The notes under the pieces are model-generated. The model was given only the letters and a program-made list of their open reading frames with translations, made no database searches and was not told the origin of the DNA. Shown piece by piece: positions 36,657 to 45,969 of a stretch of DNA of 64,000 nucleotides. This DNA comes from Pantoea stewartii subsp. stewartii (GTDB taxonomy: Bacteria; Pseudomonadota; Gammaproteobacteria; Enterobacterales; Enterobacteriaceae). Within the stretch, counting starts at the first letter, position 1. Each line of letters starts with the position of its first letter. The position numbers were made by a program, and so were the translations under genes. The DNA is taken from contig NZ_VZPF01000015.1 in assembly GCF_008801695.1 (NCBI RefSeq), positions 1 through 64,000 of the forward strand, given 5' to 3'.

Positions 36657-38264
36657 TCAGGCAGACAGCCAGGCAAACTCATGGAAGCGATAGCCCATCA
36701 ACATGCCTGACGGCCAGGCTTCCAGCCCTTTCAGCTTTTTGCTGTAACCATCCATCGAGCTGAAAAAGGCAGGAATCAGCGTGCCGCAGTGGTCATAGAT
36801 CAGGGTTTGCATATCGCCGTACATCTGCTTGCGTTTGGCTTTATCACGTTCGCCACGCGCCGCAATCACCAGCTGATCGAACTGTTCATTTTTCCAGCCG
36901 CATTCGTTGTTCGGTGTGCTGGAGAGATAAAACTGTGAGAACAGCATATCCAGTGTTGGCCGCGGGTTGATGGAGCCGTAACCAATGGGATCTTTCATCC
37001 AGTGGGTACCCCAGTAGCCTTCATACGGCACACGACGCACGTTGACGTTCAGTCCGACGTTGCGACCTACCTGCTGAATCAGTTGCGCGCCTTCGGTTGC
37101 GCCTTCCAGCGGCGGCGTCGTAACAATCTCAATGGTTTGCCCGCTCATGCCGGCTTTGTTGATATAAAACTTCGCTTTTTCCGGATCCAACGGACGGGGT
37201 TTGAGATCGGCGTTGTACAGCGGGTGCCACGGCGGCACCGGCGTGTCGTTGCTGACGTCGCCAAAGCCCTGCAACACGGTTTTCACCACGATCTCTCGTG
37301 GTTGCAGATATTTCATCGCCAGCACGAAATCGGGATTGCTGCCGGGTTTGATATCGGTGCGGATAATCAGGTTGGTGTACATGCCGCCCTTGGTTTCAAG
37401 CACCCCATGATCCGGTGTACGGCTGATGCGCATACTGTCCGAGGCTTTCAGCCCTGAAGCCACCTGAATATCGCCTGATAACAGAGCATTGACGCGGGCC
37501 GCCTGATCGGTCACGCCGAGCAGTTCCACCTGGTCCAGATGCGGCAGCCCCGGTTTAAAATAGTTGGGATTTTTCGTGCCAAGCGTACTGACGCCAGGCG
37601 TAAAGCTTTTGCAGACAAACGGCCCTGTGCCGATACCTTTGCTGAAATCTTTGGTGCCGTCCTGCACGATCAGGAAGGGCGACGTTGCGAGCATGTAAGG
37701 AACGTCAAAGTTAGGTGCCACCAGAATAAGCTGCACTTCATTGTCGTTGACGGCGTTGATGGTTTTGAACTGCTCAGCCAGCTTGAAAGCGCTGGACGCG
37801 ACGGCCGGATCTTTATGGCGGCTCAGTGAATAAACCACGTCTTTGGACGTAAACGGCTTACCATCATGGAAGGTCACGCCTTTACGCAGCTTAATGCTCC
37901 AGGTGACGCCATCGTCAGAGTCGATGGATTCCGCCAGCGCAGGTTTCACCGTCAGGGTTTTATCCACCTCTGTCAGACCGCTGTAGAACATAAACTGGCG
38001 CGTAAAGTCGGCGCTGTTATTGCCTTTCGCCGGGTCCAGCGTGTCAGTCGCCGACGCATTGGACATGCCCACACGGATTTTGCCGCCCTGAGTTGGTTTC
38101 TCCTCTGCCAGCGCCATGCCAGGGAAGCCGATCAGCCCGGTGCTCATCGCGGCCCCGGCTGAAAGCAATTTCATCAGACTGCGGCGGGACAGCGTACCTT
38201 CAGTGATCATCCGCGTCAGAGCAGGATTGGTTACGTCAGATTCTTTATTATCGATTTTACTCAT
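36657..38264 (-). CDS. dipeptide-type ABC substrate-binding protein (SBP family 5, Tat-like signal)
   Basis: 535 aa of the OppA/DppA family (KPALAESIDSDDGVTWSIKL, FHDGKPFTSKDVVYSL). The N-terminus has a twin-arginine-like stretch LSRRSLMKLLSAGAAMSTGL and a hydrophobic core ending ALA-EE, so export by Tat is plausible; this is rare for the family in enterics. It feeds the DppB/DppC-like channel. The cargo could be a peptide, opine or acyl-amino acid, as catabolic genes surround the transporter. Confidence 0.9.
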   Translation of the reverse strand: MSKIDNKESDVTNPALTRMITEGTLSRRSLMKLLSAGAAMSTGLIGFPGMALAEEKPTQGGKIRVGMSNASATDTLDPAKGNNSADFTRQFMFYSGLTEVDKTLTVKPALAESIDSDDGVTWSIKLRKGVTFHDGKPFTSKDVVYSLSRHKDPAVASSAFKLAEQFKTINAVNDNEVQLILVAPNFDVPYMLATSPFLIVQDGTKDFSKGIGTGPFVCKSFTPGVSTLGTKNPNYFKPGLPHLDQVELLGVTDQAARVNALLSGDIQVASGLKASDSMRISRTPDHGVLETKGGMYTNLIIRTDIKPGSNPDFVLAMKYLQPREIVVKTVLQGFGDVSNDTPVPPWHPLYNADLKPRPLDPEKAKFYINKAGMSGQTIEIVTTPPLEGATEGAQLIQQVGRNVGLNVNVRRVPYEGYWGTHWMKDPIGYGSINPRPTLDMLFSQFYLSSTPNNECGWKNEQFDQLVIAARGERDKAKRKQMYGDMQTLIYDHCGTLIPAFFSSMDGYSKKLKGLEAWPSGMLMGYRFHEFAWLSA

Positions 38265-38415
38265 CTGTACACCCTCATTACGTTTTCAAGCGAACGGTGA
38301 AATTCCCTGCGTTAATCAGACGGCACATGCTGTGTGGCGCGCACCGCGAAGGCGATGATCCGGTCATGATGTTTCGACCCGACAATGCTCCGGCGGCCTG
38401 AAAAACAATGTGAAG

Positions 38416-39693
38416 TTATGAAAGGCGATCCTTTGCTTTGTAGTAGAGCCCGGCGAGAGGCAGGAACCACGGTTTTCCGTGATAACCCGGCAGTGCAGGC
38501 CATGTCTCGCGCTGCCAGGGGTTATCGCGGGATTTCTCACTCAACAGATCGGCCATGACCCGGCCCATCCATACCGACATCTGCGTGCCATGCCCGCTGT
38601 AACCCAGCGAGTAAAACACACCGTCCTGTTCGCCTGCGTGCGGCAGGCGATCGGCGCTCATATCCACCATGCCGCCCCAGCAGTAGTCGATCTGCGTATG
38701 GCGCAGTCTGGGGAACATACTGGCCATGGCGGCGTGCAGGATGTCCCCGCTGCGGGAGTCTGACGTTGGGTTACTGATGGCGAAGCGTGCCCGGCCACCG
38801 AACACCAGACGGCTGTCCGCGGTGGTCCGGAAGTAGTTGCCGATGTTCATGGAGGTCACATAGTTACGTTTATGCGGCAGCAAGCCGGTAAGAAGCGCCG
38901 TATCCAGCGGCTCGGTCACCACGATAAAGCTGCCTACCGGCACAATACGGCGCTGGAACCACGGGAACGGACCGTCACTCGAACAGCCCGTCGCCATCAG
39001 CACTTTATCGGCCAGAATGTCACCTTTGCTGGTCACCACCCGATGGCGGTAGCCGTCAAGCCGTTCCAGCTTCGTAACGTGATGGTGCGTATAAATTTTT
39101 GCCCCACTGCGGGCCGCGACTTCGGCCAGGCCGACGCCAAATTTGCCCATGTGCATCTGGCCGCCGTGATGCTGTAGCAGGCCGCCATGGAAATCGCCGC
39201 CGTCGATCTCCTGCGCAATCTCTGACTGACTGAGCAGCTCCACTTCCGGATCCACCGTACGGCGCATCAGTTCCCAGGCCTCACGCAGGCCGGAGAAGTG
39301 CGACGCCTTACTGGCCAGTTTGAGCTTGCCGCACAGACGAAAGTCACAGTCAATCTGCTCGTCTTTAATCAACTGTCCGACATAGGTCACGGCATCATCG
39401 AATGCCTTATAGAACCGACTGGCCTGCTCAAGCCCCTGGCTGGCCACCAGTGAAGCAAAGTTTTGCGCCACGCCGGTGTTGCAGTGACCGCCATTACGGG
39501 CGGAGGCCTGACTCATTACCTCCCCGCTGTCCAGCACCACCACATTGATCCCACTGCGCGCCAGCGATAAGGCCGCCGAAACACCGGTAAAGCCCGCCCC
39601 GATCACCACCACATCCGCGTGGGCGGGTAACGGACCGCTGGCGGCCGCGCGAAACGCCGGTGCGGTCGCCTGCCAGTACGATTCCAGTTTCAT
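38416..39693 (-). CDS. FAD-dependent amine oxidase (PuuB-like)
   Basis: 425 aa. FAD motif VVVIGAGFTGVSAALSLARS; the ARNGGHCNTG stretch and C-terminal YSLGYSGHGTQMSVWMGR are typical of PuuB (gamma-glutamylputrescine oxidase) relatives. The product of such enzymes is an aldehyde, which the aldehyde dehydrogenase two genes upstream could oxidise. The start at 39693 has GAGGA seven bases upstream. The gap to the HAD gene is 10 bp. Confidence 0.87.
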   Translation of the reverse strand: MKLESYWQATAPAFRAAASGPLPAHADVVVIGAGFTGVSAALSLARSGINVVVLDSGEVMSQASARNGGHCNTGVAQNFASLVASQGLEQASRFYKAFDDAVTYVGQLIKDEQIDCDFRLCGKLKLASKASHFSGLREAWELMRRTVDPEVELLSQSEIAQEIDGGDFHGGLLQHHGGQMHMGKFGVGLAEVAARSGAKIYTHHHVTKLERLDGYRHRVVTSKGDILADKVLMATGCSSDGPFPWFQRRIVPVGSFIVVTEPLDTALLTGLLPHKRNYVTSMNIGNYFRTTADSRLVFGGRARFAISNPTSDSRSGDILHAAMASMFPRLRHTQIDYCWGGMVDMSADRLPHAGEQDGVFYSLGYSGHGTQMSVWMGRVMADLLSEKSRDNPWQRETWPALPGYHGKPWFLPLAGLYYKAKDRLS

Positions 39694-39703
39694 GACGCTG
39701 TCC

Positions 39704-40372
39704 TCACAGACCCACGACGCCGGGCAGGCCGCCAATGTCTTTGATTTCGGTGTATTGGTAATAGGGGTTAGCCGGTTCGTGGCCACGGTTGACCCAGACC
39801 TTGTGTTTGATGCCAAGATCGTGCGCCGTCATCAGGTCATAGCGGAAACTGGAGGAGACATGCAGGATTTCATCCGGACGGCAGTCCAGTTTCTCCAGCA
39901 TGTATTCAAAGCCTTTCATCTGCGGTTTATACGCGCCCGCTTCTTCTGCGGTAATCGTCATGTGGATGGGCGCACCCAGACGAGGAATATGGTGCGGAAT
40001 CAGATCCTTCATTGAATTGGTCAGCAGCACCAACGGGAAGGCTTCCGCCACTTTAGCTAACCCGGCAGGTACATCCGGATGCGGTCCCCAGGTGGCGCAG
40101 TCGGTGTAAATGTAATCGCTGTCTGCCTGCGTCCATGTCACGCCCCACTTTTTACAGGTGCGCTGAATCGCATTGCTGACCACATCGTAATAGGGTTTCC
40201 ACGCGCCCAGCACTTCGTCCAGGCGGTAGCTGGAAAAGTCGGTCACAAAGGCCGCCATGTCTTTCGCGTCGACGCGATCGTGAAAACAGAGTTTTGCCGC
40301 ACCGGCCATATCAAAAAAGATCAGCGTGCCATAGCAATCAAACGTGATGAATTTGGGTTTAAACAGTGCCAT
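39704..40372 (-). CDS. haloacid dehalogenase type II-like HAD hydrolase
   Basis: 222 aa. The motif ITFDCYGTLI carries the nucleophilic Asp in the FDxYGTL context of L-2-haloacid dehalogenases; VLLTNSM (motif II) and the later SSSFRYDLMTAHDLGI (motif IV region) follow. Many genes with this motif act on other substrates, so dehalogenation is not claimed. It is the middle gene between an aldehyde dehydrogenase and an amine oxidase. Confidence 0.85.
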   Translation of the reverse strand: MALFKPKFITFDCYGTLIFFDMAGAAKLCFHDRVDAKDMAAFVTDFSSYRLDEVLGAWKPYYDVVSNAIQRTCKKWGVTWTQADSDYIYTDCATWGPHPDVPAGLAKVAEAFPLVLLTNSMKDLIPHHIPRLGAPIHMTITAEEAGAYKPQMKGFEYMLEKLDCRPDEILHVSSSFRYDLMTAHDLGIKHKVWVNRGHEPANPYYQYTEIKDIGGLPGVVGL

Positions 40373-40404
40373 TACATTAACCTCGTTATTGTCTGGTTAG
40401 GTGC

Positions 40405-41874
40405 TTAAAAATCGATAAGGACGCTTTTCTGGCGCTGGCAGGCCTGGAACGCCTGACGACCCAAATCTTTGCCGATACCGGACCCCATGAAACCTCCGGT
40501 AGGAATAATGAAATCGCCGGACCGCCCGTAGCGGTTGACCCATACCGTGCCGGAAGCGATTCCCCGTATCGCACGCATCGCACGTGGCAGGCTCAGCGTG
40601 TGCACCCCGGCGCACAGGCCATAGGTCTCATGTGCCGCCAGCCCCAGCCCTTCGTCTTCGCTGTCGAACGTCTGAATTGTCAGCACAGGCCCGAAGATTT
40701 CCTGCTGCACTGCCGGATTATCCTGTTTCACCTGCGTCAGCAGCGTAGGTTGCCAGAACCAGCCCTCGTCGGTATCCGCGAAGCGGTCACCGCCCACCAG
40801 CACGTCTGCGCCCTGGGCTTTCGCCGCCTCAATCACGGACTGCACTTTGTTGCCCTGACGCGCATCAATCAGCGGGGCATAGCGGCTGGTCTCCTGCCAG
40901 GTCACGCCAGGCCGGACCTCACGACACAGCGCCGCCAGCCGTTCCGTCAGCGCACCGGCAATACCGCGCTGCACAATCAGGCGCGTTCCGGCAACGCAGG
41001 CCTGGCCGCCATTGGCGGTAAAGCCACGCAGAATGCGTTGTGCCAGCACCTCAATCTCGCCCGCATCATCAAACACCAGTTGGGGGCTTTTGCCGCCTAA
41101 CTCCAGCGTGACGGGCTTCATGCCAAACTGGGCCGCATCACTCATAATGCGCGCGCCTGTGACAGTGGAGCCGGTAAAGGAGACTTTGCGCACCAGGGGA
41201 TGCCTGACCAAGGCGCTGCCGGTCACCGCACCGCTGCCCTGCACAATATTCAGAATGCCCGCCGGTAACCCGGCCTGCACCGCCAGCTCGGCCATACGCA
41301 CGGTGGACAGCGGCGTCAGCTCTGAGGGTTTTAGCACTACCGCATTGCCTGCGGCCAGCGCAGGTCCGCATTTCCATGAAGCCATGGACAGCGGGAAGTT
41401 CCACGGCGTGATCGCCCCGATAACGCCATAGGGCTCCGCAATCAACATGCCCAGGCTACTGTCGCGTGTCGGAAACAGATCGCCGCTGTATTTGTCGGCG
41501 CACTCGGCATAGAAGCGAATGGCTTCGGCAGTAAAGGGAATTTCATGTTGCACAACATCGGTAATCGGACGGGTTGAGCCAAGGGCTTCAAGCTGCGCCA
41601 GCAGGGGATCCTGTTCGATTAAGTCTGCCCAGCGGCGCAATACCCGACCACGTTCACGCGGTGCACATCCTGACCAGCCGCTGGTTTTCAATGCCTGATG
41701 TGCCGTCATGACGGCATGGTCAACATCCTCTGCCTGGGCTTCGCCCAGCGTGGCAAACACCTTGCCATCAGACGGGCGTTTAACGGCAAAAGCGTCGCCC
41801 TGTGTCTGTACATGTTTTCCGCCAATATAGTGACCAGGCGGGAGTTGCACGCTTTCCGGGTCGAAACTCAACAT
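40405..41874 (-). CDS. NAD(P)-dependent aldehyde dehydrogenase
   Basis: 489 aa. Seen: the NAD-site ITPWNFPLSMASWK, FTGSTVTGARI, catalytic Glu in TLELGGKSPQL and catalytic Cys in NGGQACVAGTR. The start at 41874 has AAGGA seven bases upstream. It opens the transcript that continues into the HAD, amine oxidase and transporter genes, and is preceded by a sigma-54-like promoter at 41958-41973. Probable role: oxidising the aldehyde made by the neighbouring FAD oxidase. Confidence 0.92.
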   Translation of the reverse strand: MLSFDPESVQLPPGHYIGGKHVQTQGDAFAVKRPSDGKVFATLGEAQAEDVDHAVMTAHQALKTSGWSGCAPRERGRVLRRWADLIEQDPLLAQLEALGSTRPITDVVQHEIPFTAEAIRFYAECADKYSGDLFPTRDSSLGMLIAEPYGVIGAITPWNFPLSMASWKCGPALAAGNAVVLKPSELTPLSTVRMAELAVQAGLPAGILNIVQGSGAVTGSALVRHPLVRKVSFTGSTVTGARIMSDAAQFGMKPVTLELGGKSPQLVFDDAGEIEVLAQRILRGFTANGGQACVAGTRLIVQRGIAGALTERLAALCREVRPGVTWQETSRYAPLIDARQGNKVQSVIEAAKAQGADVLVGGDRFADTDEGWFWQPTLLTQVKQDNPAVQQEIFGPVLTIQTFDSEDEGLGLAAHETYGLCAGVHTLSLPRAMRAIRGIASGTVWVNRYGRSGDFIIPTGGFMGSGIGKDLGRQAFQACQRQKSVLIDF

Positions 41875-41957
41875 GAAAGAATCCTTATTTGTTACACCCA
41901 TCACATGCTGGATGAATTAATTTCTGGCAATGCTTTTCGGCACGCTTTATTAGGTAA

Positions 41958-41973
41958 TGCAGAAAGTATGCCA
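41958..41973 (-). promoter_or_regulatory. sigma-54-like promoter of the aldehyde dehydrogenase operon
   Basis: Minus strand TGGCATACTTTCTGCA: 14 of the 16 positions of TGGCAC-N5-TTGCW fit, with exact GG/GC spacing. The expected start near 41947 gives a 73-nt leader. The surrounding 200 bp are AT-rich, as expected for enhancer-dependent promoters. Confidence 0.65.
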
Positions 41974-42086
41974 GCCGTTAAAAAAATAAAAATGCGTTTA
42001 AAACCGCCCAAAAAAAATTTTTGTGCCGTATTCGTGAAGGATTTATTGCGGAATTGCCGAAGGGTTAAACAGATGATTTACTTCAC

Positions 42087-42116
42087 AAAAAAGCCGCATT
42101 GCTTTGGTGCAATGCG
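42087..42116 (-). terminator. second tandem terminator after gabD
   Basis: Stem CGCATTGC/GCAATGCG (42095-42102, 42109-42116), 6-base loop, followed on the minus strand by GC and six T. The sequence on that strand also matches 12 of 17 NtrC-consensus positions and lies about 158 bp upstream of the predicted sigma-54 start, so it might do both jobs. Confidence 0.7.
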
Positions 42117-42169
42117 CATGAAACTTGCACTAAAAAGGAGAATACGGATAAAACGTCGATCTGGCGCAC

Positions 42170-42202
42170 AAAAAAAACGCCAGCATAACGTTCATGCTGG
42201 CG
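42170..42202 (-). terminator. terminator of gabD
   Basis: Perfect 9-bp stem CGCCAGCAT/ATGCTGGCG (42178-42186, 42194-42202) with 7-base loop, followed by eight T on the minus strand. It lies 26 bases after the gabD stop. Confidence 0.9.
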
Positions 42203-42228
42203 AGGAATATCAGAAATTAAAAGTTAAA

Positions 42229-43686
42229 TTACAGACTGCCCATGTGAAATGTTTTTTGCTCCAGATATTCGTCAATGCCATATCGCGACCCTTCGCGACC
42301 TATCCCGGATAATTTCACGCCGCCAAACGGCGCGACTTCCAGCGAAATTACGCCGGTATTAAAACCGACCATGCCAAACTCCAGCGCTTCCGCCACGCGC
42401 CAGGCTCGACGGATATTTTCAGTAAAGAAGTAAGCGCCGAGACCAAAGGGTGTGTCATTTGCCATCGCCAGCGCCTGTTCTTCATCATCAAAGATAAACA
42501 GCGGAGCCACCGGTCCAAAGGTTTCTTCCAGCGCGATGCGCATCTCACTCGTGACCTGTCCCAGCACGGTGGGCTGCACCCACGTACCGGGGTCGTTGCT
42601 GATGCCACCGGTCAACAGCGTTGCGCCTTTTTGCAGCGCATCATCAATGTGCCCGTTGACCTTCTCCACCGCGGAGGTATTGATCAACGGCCCGATAGTG
42701 CTGCCAGGGGCAAAACCATCTCCGACCTTCAGGGTCGCCACCGCGTCCAGCAGTCGGGCGGTAAAGCGTTCATAGATGTTACGCTGCACCAGAATACGGT
42801 TGGCACACACACAGGTTTGTCCCGCATTACGGAATTTGCTGGTCATCACGCCCGCGACGGCAATCTCGATATCCGCGTCGTCAAAGACAATAAGCGGCGC
42901 GTTGCCGCCCAGCTCCAGACTCAGGCGTTTAATGCTGTCAGCGCACTGCTTCATCAGCAGCTGGCCCACGCGCGTTGAGCCGGTGAACGAGATTTTACGC
43001 ACCAGACGGCTTTCGGTCAGCGCGGCGCCGATGTCTGTCGGCATGCCGGTGAGCACCTGTAAAACGCCTGCCGGGAAACCCGCGCGCTCGGCCAGCACGG
43101 CCAGTGCCAGTGCAGACAGCGGCGTCAGGTCAGACGGTTTAACGATAATCGGGCAGCCTGCCGCCAGTGCCGGTGCGACCTTGCGGGTAATCATTGCGAT
43201 GGGGAAATTCCAGGGCGTAATCGCTGCCGCGACGCCAACCGGTTGTTTCAGGACAATAATGCGCCGGTCGGTCGTTGGGGCGGGAATGGTGTCGCCATAA
43301 ATCCGACGCGCTTCTTCCGCAAACCATTTCACAAAACTGGCACCGTAGAGCACTTCACCGCGCGCCTCCGCCAGCGGCTTGCCCTGTTCAGCCGTCATGA
43401 TGATGGCCAGATCGTCAGCGTTATCAAGAATAAGCTGATGCCATTTTTCCAGCAGCGCCGCACGGGTGGCATTGGGGGTTGCAGCCCATGCATGGCGGAC
43501 CGATTCGGCACAGGCAATTGCCGCCTCCGTTTCCTGGCGACCTAACGCCGGTACGCTAGCCAGCGTTTCGCCCGTAGCCGGATCGTTAACGGCGAGCGTT
43601 GCGCCCTGATAACCGTGTTGCCATTCACCGGCAAACAGCGCCTGCTGGCGCAGTAGTGTGTGATCTTTCAGTTGTATACGTGACAT
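42229..43686 (-). CDS. gabD: succinate-semialdehyde dehydrogenase
   Basis: 485 aa, full length for GabD. Seen: ITPWNFPIAMITRKVAPALA, FTGSTRVGQLLM, catalytic Glu in SLELGGNAPL and catalytic Cys in NAGQTCVCANR, the cysteine context of NADP-dependent SSADH. A GGGG stretch precedes the ATG. It would oxidise the product of the GabT-type transaminase to succinate. It is transcribed alone, ending at two tandem terminators. Confidence 0.9.
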   Translation of the reverse strand: MSRIQLKDHTLLRQQALFAGEWQHGYQGATLAVNDPATGETLASVPALGRQETEAAIACAESVRHAWAATPNATRAALLEKWHQLILDNADDLAIIMTAEQGKPLAEARGEVLYGASFVKWFAEEARRIYGDTIPAPTTDRRIIVLKQPVGVAAAITPWNFPIAMITRKVAPALAAGCPIIVKPSDLTPLSALALAVLAERAGFPAGVLQVLTGMPTDIGAALTESRLVRKISFTGSTRVGQLLMKQCADSIKRLSLELGGNAPLIVFDDADIEIAVAGVMTSKFRNAGQTCVCANRILVQRNIYERFTARLLDAVATLKVGDGFAPGSTIGPLINTSAVEKVNGHIDDALQKGATLLTGGISNDPGTWVQPTVLGQVTSEMRIALEETFGPVAPLFIFDDEEQALAMANDTPFGLGAYFFTENIRRAWRVAEALEFGMVGFNTGVISLEVAPFGGVKLSGIGREGSRYGIDEYLEQKTFHMGSL

Positions 43687-43823
43687 CGCATCCCCCTTTT
43701 TCAGTTCTCTTCACTTTATCGGTTGGGGGAAGCGCAGGATGTTGTTATTGGCAGTCAGAAAGCGTTCGCTATGACGAATGACGGCCGAAAAAAAATTTTA
43801 TGCCGTCAGGGCGCAACGCGGAG

Positions 43824-44783
43824 TCAGATTTGAAAGTCGATTACGGGCTCATCATCGCCTGCCGTAGAGAGCGCCTGCGCTTTAATTTCTTCAAGCGACA
43901 GATTCGCGTTGCACAGCTCAAGGAACTGCCAGACGTAATTGCGCTGCAGTTGTCCCCGTTTCAGGCCCAGCCAGACGGTGTTGGCGTCGAACAGGTGAGT
44001 GGCATCCAGCCGGACCAGCTCTCCGCCCGGCTCCTTTTCACAGGCCTGATCGGCCAGAATACCGACGCCCAGCCCGAGTTTGACATAAGTGCGCACCACA
44101 TCGGAATCCTGGGCGCTGAGCACGATATCCGGTTTTAAGCCGGCGCGCTGAAACGCGCTGTCCACCCGGGAGCGGCCGGTAATGCCCTGCCGGTAGGTAA
44201 TTAACGGATGCTGACTGAGGGCATTCAGTGAGACCGGCTGCTGTTGTGCCAGTTCATGATCGCGCGGGACCAGCAGTGCATGATGCCAGCTGAACCAGGG
44301 AAACGCGGCCAGGCTGTTATTATTCGCCAGCATTTCACTGGCAATCCCGACATCCACCTCACCGGCCAGTAGCATATTCACAATTTCCTGCGGCGATCCC
44401 TGATTAAGTTCAAGCCGGACATTAGGATAAAGCTGGCGAAAGGACTTGATGACCGGCGGCAGGCTGTACCGGGCCTGCGTATGTGTGGTGGCGATAGAGA
44501 GAATGCCGCTGGATTCGTTCGTGAAGACATCGGCCAGGCGACGCACTTTACCGGCTTCATCAAGAATGCGTTCGGCGATGGTAAGCAGCGCCTTGCCCGG
44601 CTCCGTCATACCAAGCAGGCGCTTGCCCCGGCGGACAAAGATTTCGACGCCAAGCTCATCCTCCAGATCGCGAATATGACGGCTGACGCCTGATTGCGAG
44701 GTAAACAGCGTGCTGGCGACCTCCGTGAGGTTGAACTCCCGCCGCGCGGCTTCGCGAATAATTTTAAGTTGCTGGAAATTCAA
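43824..44783 (-). CDS. cbl: LysR-family regulator Cbl
   Basis: 319 aa and very close to E. coli Cbl, which activates genes for aliphatic sulfonate use (tau, ssu) when sulfate is short. N-terminal helix-turn-helix (LTEVASTLFTSQSGVSRHIR), sulfate/adenylylsulfate-sensing half with TTHTQARYSLP and ITYRQGITGRSR, and the conserved WLGLKRGQLQRNYVW. It lies next to nac as in E. coli, where nac read-through contributes to cbl expression; here a terminator-like hairpin lies between them. Confidence 0.95.
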   Translation of the reverse strand: MNFQQLKIIREAARREFNLTEVASTLFTSQSGVSRHIRDLEDELGVEIFVRRGKRLLGMTEPGKALLTIAERILDEAGKVRRLADVFTNESSGILSIATTHTQARYSLPPVIKSFRQLYPNVRLELNQGSPQEIVNMLLAGEVDVGIASEMLANNNSLAAFPWFSWHHALLVPRDHELAQQQPVSLNALSQHPLITYRQGITGRSRVDSAFQRAGLKPDIVLSAQDSDVVRTYVKLGLGVGILADQACEKEPGGELVRLDATHLFDANTVWLGLKRGQLQRNYVWQFLELCNANLSLEEIKAQALSTAGDDEPVIDFQI

Positions 44784-44926
44784 AATATTTACTTCTCTTT
44801 ACGCAATCTGATCATTCGATAATAAAACGCTTATCGATAACCTGAGATAATAAAAAAGATTTATTTATGCGTTTGAAGCATATAGCCGGCGGCAGGACGC
44901 ACAGAGAGGACAGCATAGAAGAGGAG

Positions 44927-44958
44927 AAAAGGCAGCGGCGCGGTTTTACGCGCCCTGC
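44927..44958 (-). terminator. terminator-like hairpin after nac
   Basis: On the minus strand GCAGGGCGCG and CGCGCCGCTGC pair (one bulge) around a 6-base loop and are followed by CTTTT. It could limit read-through from nac into cbl. Confidence 0.6.
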
Positions 44959-44985
44959 TTGAGAGGGATAAACAGAACGCTGTGT

Positions 44986-45903
44986 TTAGCTGACCAGCGT
45001 GAGTTCGCGTTTTTCAGTCAGTGGCTTGTTGAGCAGCGACAGCAGAATATTTTTAACGGCCTGTGCGGGTGGCGATAACGGCAAGCGGTGCGAAAGATTC
45101 AGTGACAGCGGCAGGCTGATGGTCGGGCTGGTGATCCGCGCCATCCAGGCCTGGGTTGAACCAACCAGCGCTCTGGCCGCCGATTCAGGCAACACGGTCA
45201 CGCCCATCCCGCTGGATATTGCGGCGGTGAGCGTCGAAAGCGATTCGATCTCGCCAATAATGCGCGCGCTCAGGCGGCGCAGTGAGAAAGCCTCATCAAC
45301 CCGCTGGCGCACGGCGCTGTAATCACGCGGCAGAAACAGGCTCATCTGGGCTACCTCGGCCAGATCGACGTTGGCGCCAGGGCAGGCGGTTGCGCCGACC
45401 AGATAGAGATCTTCTTTCAGCAGGGGCACGCTGTTGATGCCCGCCGTGGGGGCGCGGTCATACAGCACCGCCATATCCAGTTGCCCGCTGATGATGTTGT
45501 CATTCAACGCACTGCTGCTGTTTTCATGCAGGTAAATCATGATATCCGGGTACTGTTCCCGTACGGTTTGCAGAAGCGGCATAGTTAACGCGGATGCCGC
45601 CGTGCCCGGTGCCAGACCGATTGACACCTGCCCCTCCACCACCTGACCGGCATTCATCACCGCAGACTGGGCCAGCTCACACTGCCGCAGAATGACGCGT
45701 GCATGGCTGTAAAGCAGTTTACCGGCTTCGGTCGGTGTGACGCCGCGTTTGGTCCGGTTCAGAAGCTGCTGTTCCAGTTCGCCTTCCAGCGTAGCAACCT
45801 GCTGGCTCAATGCAGGCTGAGCAATATGCAGCACTTCTGCTGCCTGTGTCAGGCTACCGATATCGACGATTTTCACAAAGTATTTCAGCCGTCTTAAGTT
45901 CAT
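44986..45903 (-). CDS. nac: nitrogen assimilation control protein Nac
   Basis: 305-aa LysR-family regulator. N-terminal HTH (SLTQAAEVLHIAQPALSQQV) and effector half matching Nac (VSIGLAPGTAASALTMPLL). Nac links the sigma-54-dependent NtrC system to sigma-70 genes, repressing or activating amino acid and nitrogen-source operons. Its own promoter is sigma-54-type (45970-45985) with an NtrC site upstream (46113-46129), as established for Klebsiella and E. coli nac. Confidence 0.95.
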   Translation of the reverse strand: MNLRRLKYFVKIVDIGSLTQAAEVLHIAQPALSQQVATLEGELEQQLLNRTKRGVTPTEAGKLLYSHARVILRQCELAQSAVMNAGQVVEGQVSIGLAPGTAASALTMPLLQTVREQYPDIMIYLHENSSSALNDNIISGQLDMAVLYDRAPTAGINSVPLLKEDLYLVGATACPGANVDLAEVAQMSLFLPRDYSAVRQRVDEAFSLRRLSARIIGEIESLSTLTAAISSGMGVTVLPESAARALVGSTQAWMARITSPTISLPLSLNLSHRLPLSPPAQAVKNILLSLLNKPLTEKRELTLVS

Positions 45904-45969
45904 CTTGCCTCCGTCGCTACGTCAAGGTGTCTGGCTGGTCGCTACTCACCAGCCTGCATAAGAGGGAAT

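Noticed and set aside
39704..40372. Assigning haloacid dehalogenase activity
   Set aside because: The FDxYGTL motif also occurs in HAD proteins with other substrates and context points to amine catabolism.
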